This document shows positions 1 to 7,249 of a stretch of 64,000 nucleotides of DNA, in pieces; the stretch's first letter is position 1, and the number at the start of each line of letters is the position of its first letter. The notes beneath the pieces were generated by a model. It ran no database searches. It saw nothing but the letters and a program-made list of their open reading frames with translations, and was not told the DNA's origin. Source of the stretch: JASBTN01 sp965228805 (lineage in GTDB: Bacteria > Pseudomonadota > Alphaproteobacteria > Rhodobacterales > Rhodobacteraceae); the NCBI RefSeq assembly GCF_965228805.1, contig NZ_CBDDIE010000001.1, forward strand, positions 84,563 through 148,562. The letters are read 5' to 3'. The position numbers were made by a program, and so were the translations under genes.

Positions 1-917
1 AACAGGCGGGTTAGAGCCTTTTCCTGCCGCGCATTCAGTTGCCCGCGCAGCCGGTCCATCAGGTGGGTCTTGGCGATCAGATGGCTGATCGTCGCCTGGC
101 TGTGCTCCACCGCGCCCAGCACGATATCGGCGAACCAATCCAGCCAGCCGGTGACCTCCATACGCTTGTTGTTGGCCTCCAGCTGGTCATAGTACGCCCG
201 CCGCTCCGCCTCGATCCGGGTCGACAGGGCAATCAGGCTCGGATGCCCCACCGCCTGCGCCAGGGCCTTCTCGGACAAGGCCCGCGCAATCCGGCCGTTG
301 CCATCCTCGAACGGGTGGATCGACACGAAATAGAGATGGGTCAGCCCCGCCCGCGCCAGCCCGCCCAGCTGCCCGCGCGTGCCGTCGAACCACTCCAGGA
401 ACCCGGCCATCTGCGCATCCATTTCCGCCGCCGGCGGCGCCTCGAAATGCACATTGGTGCGCCCATAGGGGCCCGAGATGACCTGCATCGGATCCCCGCC
501 CCGGCGCCAATCGCCAATGCTCTCCAGATCGTCCCGCCCGCGACAGACATAGCGATGCCAGCGAAACAGGGTTTCATCCGTCAGCGCCGCGTCCCATCCC
601 TTGAACCCATCCGCCAGCAAATCGGCAATCCCGCTCTCCCGCGCGCCCCGCCGCGCCTCCGCCATCATACCAAACGCCCGCCTAACCGAGCTTTGCACCG
701 AGGCGCGATCCAGGTATTCACCCTCGATCGCCGAAGAGGTCATCGCCTCCTGAACCAGCAAATCCACCTGTGTTAGAGCCTGATCTGCCGCTGCCAGATG
801 CGCCCAGGCCCCGACCAGCCCGCCCGCATTCAGCAGGAAGGCTTGTTCGCGCTCCACCAGGGCATCCGCGTCAAACTCCCAGTCGGGCCAGGTCTCTGTC
901 TGCCAGTTCCAGATCAT
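1..917 (-). CDS. Fic family protein (DUF4172-type N-terminus), C-terminus beyond window
   Basis: The reading frame starts at ATG 917 and is open to base 1, giving at least 305 residues without a stop. The Fic core motif HPFEDGNGRIAR is at residues 201-212, the active-site loop of Fic AMP-transferases (His base, Asn, two Arg). An S-x-x-x-E-G inhibitory-helix motif (SSAIEGE, residues 61-67) precedes the core, as in class II Fic proteins that self-inhibit ATP binding. The N-terminus (WNWQ...WPDWEFD) resembles the DUF4172 domain. Proteins of this build usually end in a winged-helix domain, which would lie outside the window. The start codon overlaps a perfect inverted repeat (916-945), so autoregulation is plausible. 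Targets are unknown; a Fic role in plasmid maintenance or stress is inference. Confidence 0.88.
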   Translation of the reverse strand, partial: MIWNWQTETWPDWEFDADALVEREQAFLLNAGGLVGAWAHLAAADQALTQVDLLVQEAMTSSAIEGEYLDRASVQSSVRRAFGMMAEARRGARESGIADLLADGFKGWDAALTDETLFRWHRYVCRGRDDLESIGDWRRGGDPMQVISGPYGRTNVHFEAPPAAEMDAQMAGFLEWFDGTRGQLGGLARAGLTHLYFVSIHPFEDGNGRIARALSEKALAQAVGHPSLIALSTRIEAERRAYYDQLEANNKRMEVTGWLDWFADIVLGAVEHSQATISHLIAKTHLMDRLRGQLNARQEKALTRL

Positions 918-987
918 GAGCGATATATTCCCATTTATCGCTCATTTAGGCAATGAAAATGAGCGTTAATTTGGTCCATATCGCTCA
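916..987. promoter_or_regulatory. Paired inverted repeats at the fic start, probable operator
   Basis: ATGAGCGATA (916-925) and TATCGCTCAT (936-945) form perfect 10-bp arms around a 10-bp spacer, and the left arm overlaps the fic start codon. A second, weaker dyad with the same core follows: TGAGCG (960-965) and CGCTCA (982-987). Two dyads of the same sequence across a start codon suggest a repressor binding site, possibly for the Fic protein itself. Confidence 0.55.
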
Positions 988-1071
988 CAGACGCCAAGTT
1001 GGGCACCCACGCGACACAATGCGACGTGTTACGACGGAAACAAGTCACACTGTGTTTCGCCGGATTAGGGT

Positions 1072-1968
1072 CTATTTTTTGGCCTTCTCCAACAATCCCA
1101 ACCGTTCTGCCCGTTCCAGCAACATGCGCACCGAGGACGGCTGCCATTGGCTGCGCCCCCGTGGCGTGGGTTCACGCATCGCCTCCAGCCGGTCGCAGAT
1201 GCCTTGCAGCGTGATCCCGGGATCGGCCCCACGCAGGGCCGCAACGATCACCGGCAGCCGGTCATCCGGCGCCGCGCGACGTGCCCGGCCCAGAACCGTC
1301 TCTGGCAGGAAGCCTTCGGCGACATAGGCCTTTACCGCCCGCACCAGCCGCGCCTGGGTCCACCGCCGCGCCTCCGGCAGGGGCGCGTTGATCACCCGCA
1401 GCAGATCTTCCCAGGCCATATCGGGGCGCAGCCGACGCACCTGGGGCACCCAATCCGCGGCATGGGCATTCAGCCGCTCCAGGTATCCGTCCCGCCGCGC
1501 GTGGCGCAGTTTGCGCAGAGCCACGGGATCGCGTGCCCTGAGGCCGGGATTGCCGCCGACCCGCCCCTCGGCCCGCGCGCTTGCCAATCCCGCCTTGGTG
1601 CGTTCGCGGATCAGCGCCCGTTCGAACTCCGCCGCCGCGCCCAGAACCTGCAGCGTGAACTTGCCCTGGGCGCTGGCGGTGTCAATTGGATCCTCAAGCG
1701 AACGAAAATGCGCGCCCTTCGCCTCCAACGCCTCGATTACCTCCAACAGATGCGACAGCGACCGCGCCAGCCGGTCGATGCGCACCACCACCAGCGTATC
1801 CCCTGCCCCGATCCTGTCCATTACCCGCACCAGCACCGGCCGTGTCCGGTCGCCGCCCGATCCCTGTTCCGGCCAGACCTCGTCACAGCCCGCCGCCCGC
1901 AGCGCTTCAGTCTGCGGCACCGCTGTCTGCTCCTCGGTCGAGATACGGGCATAGCCGATCCGCGCCAT
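1072..1968 (-). CDS. Serine recombinase / resolvase-invertase family
   Basis: A 298-residue serine site-specific recombinase. The N-terminal catalytic domain begins MARIGYARISTEEQ, with Ser10 as the expected nucleophile; IDRLARS and the ER-x-x-I-x-ERT segment follow, as in resolvases. ATG 1968 is chosen because AAAGGA lies about 9 bases upstream; a TTG 18 bases further up is less likely. The C-terminal half (about residues 150-298) is longer than the short HTH of Tn3 resolvases. It ends in a region rich in R/W (TPRGRSQWQPSSV) that resembles a recombinase-type DNA-binding segment. Next to repABC it probably resolves plasmid multimers or is left from a transposon. Confidence 0.88.
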   Translation of the reverse strand: MARIGYARISTEEQTAVPQTEALRAAGCDEVWPEQGSGGDRTRPVLVRVMDRIGAGDTLVVVRIDRLARSLSHLLEVIEALEAKGAHFRSLEDPIDTASAQGKFTLQVLGAAAEFERALIRERTKAGLASARAEGRVGGNPGLRARDPVALRKLRHARRDGYLERLNAHAADWVPQVRRLRPDMAWEDLLRVINAPLPEARRWTQARLVRAVKAYVAEGFLPETVLGRARRAAPDDRLPVIVAALRGADPGITLQGICDRLEAMREPTPRGRSQWQPSSVRMLLERAERLGLLEKAKK

Positions 1969-1994
1969 CTGGGATGTCCTTTGCAATTAAATCT

Positions 1995-2010
1995 ATCGTT
2001 ATTAAACGAT
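1995..2010. promoter_or_regulatory. Short dyad upstream of the resolvase
   Basis: ATCGTT (1995-2000) and AACGAT (2005-2010) are perfect 6-bp arms around ATTA, 27 bases upstream of the resolvase start in an AT-rich stretch. It could be an operator or a binding half-site for the recombinase. No function can be shown from sequence alone. Confidence 0.3.
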
Positions 2011-2156
2011 CATTTGTTAAAAGCCGCAAGTAACAGTGCATCGGCCTTTCCCCCTTGCGTTTCAGGCGCCTCGCGATACGGCGCCTCAGTTTTCGGACGC
2101 CGGGCAAGCCTGAAAAGCCCCTGCATTTTCACCTCGTTCAGAAACATCTTGGGTAA

Positions 2157-2182
2157 TGTGCAAAATATCCGTATTTTGCACA
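2157..2182. promoter_or_regulatory. Perfect 11-bp palindrome directly before the HTH protein gene
   Basis: TGTGCAAAATA (2157-2167) and TATTTTGCACA (2172-2182) are exact reverse complements separated by TCCG. The right arm ends one base before the ATG at 2184, so a bound protein would block translation start or promoter access. It is unlike the parS palindromes near 3.25 kb, so it is probably an operator for a different DNA-binding protein, perhaps the adjacent gene product. Confidence 0.55.
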
Positions 2183-2183
2183 T

Positions 2184-3239
2184 ATGAACTCCCATGGTCC
2201 TGATATTCTGGAAGAACATGATCCTGAGGCAGAAAGCCCCTTCGAGGCCGAAACCGCCGAAGAAGATCTGTGGTTCCTCCCTGGGCCTCCCGAGGACGAA
2301 CCACCCCATCTGCCGCCCTTGCCTCGCGCCGAACCCGGCGAAGCTTCGCTGGTCATCGAATGGGTTTCTGCGCAAGCGGATCTGGCCAAGGAACTCGCGC
2401 AAACCGCCGTCCGTTTCGGTGCGCTCGACGACAGATTGCAGCGCGGTCCGGAAGGTTGGCGGCATCGGCTGGCACTGCAGGAAGCTTCCGCGCTCAGCTG
2501 GCTGTCCGGCGAACGGGTGACCGCGGATCGTCTTGGCCTATGGCAAGCGATGCGGGTCGGTGCCACAGGTGGGGATACGGCAGCCCTTCAGCGTGCCGCC
2601 TGGGCCGTTCGACGGCTGTCCTCACAGGCCGGACCACAGTCGGACCTCGCCGGTTTTCTGGGCCGCCATGATGTTGACGGATCCGATCCCCTGTCTGACC
2701 GCATTGCCGGTTGGCAGGCGGTGATGGAGACCGCCGGAGCATTGCACCCCCTCGCCCGCGCCTGTTTCGCCCTGACCCTCTGGCCCCGCGCCGGGATCGG
2801 TCCCGAGGGATCAGTCCTGGAAGGCGCCGTGGTTGCTGCACGCCTCGGGGCTGAAGCCGGGTTCGGCGGCGCCAGGTTTCTCCCCCTTCCGCTGGGGAGC
2901 GCCCTGGATCTTCGGACCTCTGGCCCGGTGCGGCACCGTTTGGGGCTCTGGCTACGGCAGGTCGATCAGGCCCTCCTCTCCGCGATGCGGCAACTCGACC
3001 GTTTGGAAGCTTGGGAGGCCGAGGCCGAGTCCCGTACCGCGGTTCTGTCCGGACGCACCCCGCCCTTGCTTTTGCTGGCACTGCGGGATTGGCCGCTGTT
3101 GACCGCATCAATGGCCGAGGGTCAGACCGGGGCCAGCCGCGCCGCTGTTCAACGAAACCTGGCCTGGTTTCACGCGGCAGGCCTGGTCCAAGAAGTCACC
3201 GGACACGGTCGCTTCCGTGTTTGGCGTGCGGCAATCTGA
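2184..3239 (+). CDS. Plasmid-borne protein resembling DUF1612 / HTH_13 (RHE_PE00001-like) family
   Basis: A 351-residue protein. After an acidic, proline-rich N-terminus (residues 1-55) it has a helical region (RFGALDDRL ... EASALSWLSGERV ... LALW-like) that resembles the DUF1612 domain of alphaproteobacterial plasmid proteins. The C-terminus (about 300-351, ending in AAVQRNLAWFHAAGLVQEVTGHGRFRVW) looks like a winged-helix DNA-binding segment. It sits between the resolvase and the parS/repABC block and is transcribed toward repC. No catalytic motif is visible. Its location suggests a replicon-linked regulator; family assignment is from memory of the pattern. Confidence 0.6.
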   Translation: MNSHGPDILEEHDPEAESPFEAETAEEDLWFLPGPPEDEPPHLPPLPRAEPGEASLVIEWVSAQADLAKELAQTAVRFGALDDRLQRGPEGWRHRLALQEASALSWLSGERVTADRLGLWQAMRVGATGGDTAALQRAAWAVRRLSSQAGPQSDLAGFLGRHDVDGSDPLSDRIAGWQAVMETAGALHPLARACFALTLWPRAGIGPEGSVLEGAVVAARLGAEAGFGGARFLPLPLGSALDLRTSGPVRHRLGLWLRQVDQALLSAMRQLDRLEAWEAEAESRTAVLSGRTPPLLLLALRDWPLLTASMAEGQTGASRAAVQRNLAWFHAAGLVQEVTGHGRFRVWRAAI

Positions 3240-3245
3240 GCTCCA

Positions 3246-3261
3246 GTTCACAGTTGTGAAC
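3246..3261. promoter_or_regulatory. parS: parS-like palindrome 1
   Basis: GTTCACAGTTGTGAAC is palindromic except for its two central bases. The outer GTT...AAC arms agree with the pattern GTTNNCNGCNGNNAAC described for RepABC partition sites. It lies 34 bases from a second, perfect copy, downstream of repC. Confidence 0.7.
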
Positions 3262-3279
3262 TTCCCCGTCCGCCTATGA

Positions 3280-3295
3280 GTTCACAGCTGTGAAC
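3280..3295. promoter_or_regulatory. parS: parS palindrome 2 (perfect)
   Basis: GTTCACAGCTGTGAAC is a perfect 16-bp palindrome that matches GTTNNCNGCNGNNAAC at every fixed position. It touches the repC stop codon (3296-3298). RepB encoded at 4705-5709 is the expected binding protein; the sequence would define the compatibility group. Confidence 0.82.
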
Positions 3296-4528
3296 TCATG
3301 CTGCCTCCCGCCGCATCAAGGCCATGATCATCGGGCCGGAAGAAAACGCACCGGCGGTCGCCTTGCCACTCAGATGCCGCAGATATCCCCCGGGCGAGCG
3401 GATGTCGCCGAAGCGCTCCAGCATAGCCGCGACGACCACAGCGGCTTCCTCGGGTCCCATCGCCCGCCGGGCTTCATCCCAGGCGGATGGCGAAATACCC
3501 ATCATGGGCCGAACCAGATCTGCAGCACGGACCAGCTCATGCCAATACCGGATCTTGCCATCGGTATAGCTCTGTATTTCGCCACAGGCGGACAGCACCA
3601 ACCCCAGTGGCAGGTTCGGCCGCTTGTCATCCGGGTCGACGGGTTCGGGATCGTCCTGCTCGATCTCGGTTGAGGCCACGTTAACGGAGAGCTCGGCCCC
3701 CGCCGCCCGCCCTTTGGCTTTTTCAAAGCAAAGTTCAGAATCATGAGAGTCTATATTTGAATTCTGGTAGTGCTGTTCATTTTGAACATCACTGGTGCTC
3801 ATATCTTCTGTTTCAGGTGGATCCAGTGCAATGCGCGCCCTGTCCAGCGCAGCTTGCAACTCACGCTCCAGCAGCTCCAGATCCTCCTGCCCCAGCTTAC
3901 GGCGAAGGTCACGAGCAATGAGACGTGCGCGGTCCGACAGTTCGGTCCAGAACGGCAGGTCAGGGCGCATCTCGGCGCCATACTTCGCCAGCCCGGCCAG
4001 GTCGCGGCGCATCAGGCTCACGGCCTCGCGCAGACGCTTCAGGCGCTCCTCAGCGGCCCGCAGGGCCTCGGCGGCCTCACAGAATTCAGGAAACCGGGTG
4101 GCCAGCGGCGTCAGGTCGAAGCCGAAGCTGACCTTCTCGTCGCCATAGCGCCGTGCGTAGCGCTTGCCATTGGGGCTGTCACGCCGCACCACGATGCCGG
4201 CAGCGACCAGATGGGCCAGATGGCGGCGCATGGTCGAACAGGGCATGCCGTTCAGCCGCTCGCAGATCGCCTTGTTCGAGGGATGCACGACCAGATCGCT
4301 GTCATTGCCGCCCAGAACCGTCGCCTGGTGGAAGCTGACCAGCGCCTGCAACACGGTCATATCGCGATCGGAAAGCCCAAACACGGTGCGCGCCGCCGAC
4401 AGCTCGCGCAGGGCCTCCCACTTGTTGACGCCCTGGGGCGGAAGATCACGGGTGGTGTGTGCCTGGTGCGCCAGATGCGCAGCCTCGACCATTCGCCGAA
4501 ACGGCGTTACGGGGGTATAGCCTGTCAT
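3296..4528 (-). CDS. repC: RepC replication initiator of RepABC replicon
   Basis: A 410-residue RepC. The N-terminal half is the typical winged-helix initiator domain (VNKWEALRELSAARTVFGLSDRDMTVLQALVSF, then NKAICERLNGMPCSTMRRHLAHLVAAGIV...RDSPNGKRYARR). A coiled-coil-like Arg/Leu-rich region follows and the C-terminal domain ends with the FGDIRSPGGYLRHLS block typical of the family. RepC initiates replication in cis, generally at an origin inside its own gene. It is the last gene of repA-repB-repC, separated from repB by a structured leader that probably carries the antisense control RNA. parS sites follow its stop codon directly. Confidence 0.95.
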   Translation of the reverse strand: MTGYTPVTPFRRMVEAAHLAHQAHTTRDLPPQGVNKWEALRELSAARTVFGLSDRDMTVLQALVSFHQATVLGGNDSDLVVHPSNKAICERLNGMPCSTMRRHLAHLVAAGIVVRRDSPNGKRYARRYGDEKVSFGFDLTPLATRFPEFCEAAEALRAAEERLKRLREAVSLMRRDLAGLAKYGAEMRPDLPFWTELSDRARLIARDLRRKLGQEDLELLERELQAALDRARIALDPPETEDMSTSDVQNEQHYQNSNIDSHDSELCFEKAKGRAAGAELSVNVASTEIEQDDPEPVDPDDKRPNLPLGLVLSACGEIQSYTDGKIRYWHELVRAADLVRPMMGISPSAWDEARRAMGPEEAAVVVAAMLERFGDIRSPGGYLRHLSGKATAGAFSSGPMIMALMRREAA

Positions 4529-4589
4529 TTTTCATCACGAAGACAAAGAAATCCCGTTCCGCGAATCACTTTGGACTTGCGGTTATTGG

Positions 4590-4637
4590 CCACGGACTTT
4601 AGCTTGAAGGTGCTAGAAACAAGTCTGGGTCTCGTGG
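4590..4637 (+). ncRNA. Candidate antisense ctRNA (incompatibility) hairpin in repB-repC leader
   Basis: The 176-bp repB-repC gap holds a nested stem: CCACG (4590-4594) with CGTGG (4633-4637), GACTT (4595-4599) with AAGTC (4621-4625), and TAGC (4600-4603) with GCTA (4612-4615). RepABC replicons encode a small countertranscript RNA at this place, opposite to repC, which controls RepC synthesis. The structure and position fit; the ends of the RNA and its promoter are not resolved here, and the element may extend over much of 4529-4704. Confidence 0.5.
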
Positions 4638-4704
4638 AGCGTCGTCTTTGCGGGACCTTTTCTTTTGCCGGTCGTGCCTCCTTTCTGCTCGGTTGCTCTT
4701 TTCC

Positions 4705-5709
4705 TCAATCTTCCGCCTGCTGCAGCCAGCGGGCGTGAAGGTCGTTGATCAAATCCTGGGCCTCGGCCTCGACCCATTGCGCGAAAGCGCCATCCTCAAG
4801 CACCAGCTGCACGCCCTTGGCAGTACGCTGGACCGAGCCGGCCGCCTGGCCGTTCACCGACAGCGAGCGCTTGCGCGGGGCAGGGGGCTTGGCGTTGGGT
4901 TTGGCCGGTTTGGGCGCGGACACGGCCTTCAACACCGCGTCAAAGGCGGCGCGCGACGGGTCCTCGTCGCCGTCATCCTCGCCCACGAGCCGCGACAGGG
5001 CGGCGTCGCTGCGCGCGCCCTCGGCCACTTCGATCAGACGGGCAGGGGCGGCCTGACTGTCGGCCATGCCGCGTGCCAGCGCATCCCATTTCGGGCGGCC
5101 GACACCGTGCGCCGGGCCGATGGCACGCACCAGGTCTTCGCCGACCGCTTCAACCACGGAGATTGCCATCGACACGGCGGATTTGGTCACGGTCAGAACC
5201 TCGGCCACCTGAGACTGGTTGCCGAAGCCCGAGGCCACGAGGCTCTGCGCCAACAGGGCCTTTTCGATGAAGCTCAGATCACGGCGCGCCATGTTTTCCG
5301 AGATCTGCGCGCGCAGGGCGGCGTCCTCGTCCATCGAGGCGACCAGGGCACGGACCTTGGCGACCTTGTCGGACTGGCGGATCGCCTCAAGCCGGCGTCG
5401 GCCATAGATCAGCAGATAACGGTCCGCGTCCTTCGGGTCACGCCGGACCAGGATCGGCACGGTCTGTCCGTTGGTCTCGATCGCTTCGCGCAGGTCAATC
5501 ACGTCGGCGGGATCCAGTCGATCCTCGATCCGCGTATCAGTGATTGACGTAGGGTCAAGCTCCCAGACGTGATGGGCATCGACCGCATCCCGCGCCGAGC
5601 GAAGCGCCCGGTTCGAGGACATCATCGACGGCGCCGACGCGGGCGAGGGCGCCCCGGCGGCTGCCAGATTGTCCAGAAGCGACATGCGTTGTTTTCTGCT
5701 GCTCGTCAT
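4705..5709 (-). CDS. repB: RepB, ParB-like partition protein
   Basis: A 334-residue ParB-family centromere-binding protein. The ParB/Srx domain (about 50-140) includes the box-II-like YGRRRLEA motif and an ENMARRDLSFIEKALLAQ segment. A helix-turn-helix (SQVAEVLTVTKSAVSMAI) follows and should contact parS. The start has a strong AGGAGG ribosome site. It lies 57 bases downstream of repA on the minus strand. RepB loads on the palindromes at 3246-3295 and works with RepA in segregation. Confidence 0.95.
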   Translation of the reverse strand: MTSSRKQRMSLLDNLAAAGAPSPASAPSMMSSNRALRSARDAVDAHHVWELDPTSITDTRIEDRLDPADVIDLREAIETNGQTVPILVRRDPKDADRYLLIYGRRRLEAIRQSDKVAKVRALVASMDEDAALRAQISENMARRDLSFIEKALLAQSLVASGFGNQSQVAEVLTVTKSAVSMAISVVEAVGEDLVRAIGPAHGVGRPKWDALARGMADSQAAPARLIEVAEGARSDAALSRLVGEDDGDEDPSRAAFDAVLKAVSAPKPAKPNAKPPAPRKRSLSVNGQAAGSVQRTAKGVQLVLEDGAFAQWVEAEAQDLINDLHARWLQQAED

Positions 5710-5766
5710 TTTCGCCTCCTATCAGTCTCTATTGGCCCAAATAGGGTCTCATTGGCTGCGCCCCTC

Positions 5767-6984
5767 CTACCGACCCCAGGTCTGCTGGATCAGCGCCGAA
5801 ATCTCGTCATTCACCGCATTCAGGCTCTCGATCGCCCGGTCATAGGTCGACCGGGTGAAGGCGCTGCGTTCGACCTCATAGAGGGTCTGTTTCGTCAGGC
5901 CGGCATCCGAAATGGCGGTGGATTTGAGCATCGGCGCATTCAGCACCTTGTCGCCATACATGGTGCGCAAAAACGCGACGATCCGGTTCTGCGGCGCGTC
6001 GGAGGGTTCATAGCGCGTCAACAAATAGCGCATCCAGTCATGCGACATGTCCGCACCGCTTTCGGCGATCACGTCCATCAGGTCCGCAGTCATGCGCAGG
6101 AACTGCGACATGGACATGACGTCCAGCATCTCGGGGTGGATGGTCACCAGAACCCCGGTTGCAGCCGACAGGGCCGACATGGTCAGGAAGCCCAGCTGCG
6201 GCGGGCAGTCGATCACCACCACGTCATAGTCCGAATCGACCTGGGATAGAGCCTCTTTCACCCGGAAGAAGAACAGACCGGCGTGGCCCTGGGACAGGGC
6301 GCGCGGCGTGTCATGTTCGAACTCCATCAGTTCCAGGTTGCCCGGGATGAGGTCGAGATTCGGGATATAGGTCTTGCGGATCACCGAGCTGATCGGCGCC
6401 GGGTCGTCATAGCGGATCGCGTCATAAAGCGTGCCGCCGTCGGTCAGATCATACTCCGGCTGCACGCCATGCAGCGCGGTCAGGGACGCTTGCGGATCCA
6501 GGTCGATCGCCAGCACGCGGTAGCCCTTGAGCGCCAGGCGTTGGGCCAGATGCGCCGAGGTCGTGGTCTTGCCCGACCCGCCCTTGAAATTCATTACGCC
6601 GATGATCTGCAGGTGGTCACCTTCGCGACGGCCGGGCAGGTAATCCCCTGTTTTTCTAGCATTTTTGTCCAGGAACACGCGCAATTCCTGGATATCGGCA
6701 GCGGAGTAGATGCGCCGATTGCCGGGCGTCAGCTCGGGCGAGGGGCCCTTACCGTCCAGATGCAGTTTGCGCAGATAACTGTCGTTTACGCCCAGAAGTG
6801 CGGCCGCCTCACCGGATGTGAATTTACGCATCTCCTTGGCCGCATCGGGGGGAAACAGACTCTCACGCTGGGCATGGAGCTGCGTGGCCAGCCATTCGGA
6901 ATGCTCACGAATGACGGCGTTGAGATCCTCGTGCAGGGCGCCGTCTTGCGGATCGCTCTTGTGCTCTGCCACGGTGCTGTCCAT
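5767..6984 (-). CDS. repA: RepA, ParA-like partition ATPase and autorepressor
   Basis: About 405 residues from ATG 6984, which follows GGTGGGA; a longer frame to 7044 adds an Arg/Gly-rich stretch unlike RepA proteins. A MerR-like HTH (FTSGEAAALLGVNDSYLRKL, residues 55-74) precedes the deviant Walker A box KGGSGKTT (134-141), and Walker B-like VVVIDCPPQLGFLT follows. RepA-type ATPases segregate the plasmid with RepB and repress the repABC promoter. It is the first gene of the operon. Confidence 0.94.
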   Translation of the reverse strand: MDSTVAEHKSDPQDGALHEDLNAVIREHSEWLATQLHAQRESLFPPDAAKEMRKFTSGEAAALLGVNDSYLRKLHLDGKGPSPELTPGNRRIYSAADIQELRVFLDKNARKTGDYLPGRREGDHLQIIGVMNFKGGSGKTTTSAHLAQRLALKGYRVLAIDLDPQASLTALHGVQPEYDLTDGGTLYDAIRYDDPAPISSVIRKTYIPNLDLIPGNLELMEFEHDTPRALSQGHAGLFFFRVKEALSQVDSDYDVVVIDCPPQLGFLTMSALSAATGVLVTIHPEMLDVMSMSQFLRMTADLMDVIAESGADMSHDWMRYLLTRYEPSDAPQNRIVAFLRTMYGDKVLNAPMLKSTAISDAGLTKQTLYEVERSAFTRSTYDRAIESLNAVNDEISALIQQTWGR

Positions 6985-7167
6985 TCTTGTCCCACCTGTA
7001 CCTGCGACGCCGGGGCGCCGGACCGCTCGAAGGCCAGTCTGCATGCGGGCTGTCTGCGTCGGGTTTTGCCTGCGGACAATCCGTGTTCACGGAAACTGGC
7101 GTTTTTCGCTTCTTTTTCGTGACTATTGGCGAAGACAACAGATTCTTGCAAGTGTTTTCTATATCTT

Positions 7168-7193
7168 GTGGTGGTTTACCCGGGCTCCACCAC
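7168..7193. other. Inverted repeat in repA upstream region
   Basis: GTGGTGG (7168-7174) and CCACCAC (7187-7193) are perfect 7-bp arms with a 12-base loop. It lies between repA (start 6984) and the end of the ABC ATPase gene (7250). It could end ABC operon transcription or act at the repA promoter. There is no adjacent T-run, so a simple intrinsic terminator is unlikely. Confidence 0.35.
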
Positions 7194-7249
7194 GCAAGAC
7201 ACGAGGCTAGGACGGTGCACCGGCCCCGCGCAAAGGGGAGGGCAGGGGG

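Noticed and set aside
39..776. Plus-strand frame at the left edge
   Set aside because: It is the shadow of the fic gene, whose HPFEDGNGRIAR motif is on the minus strand.
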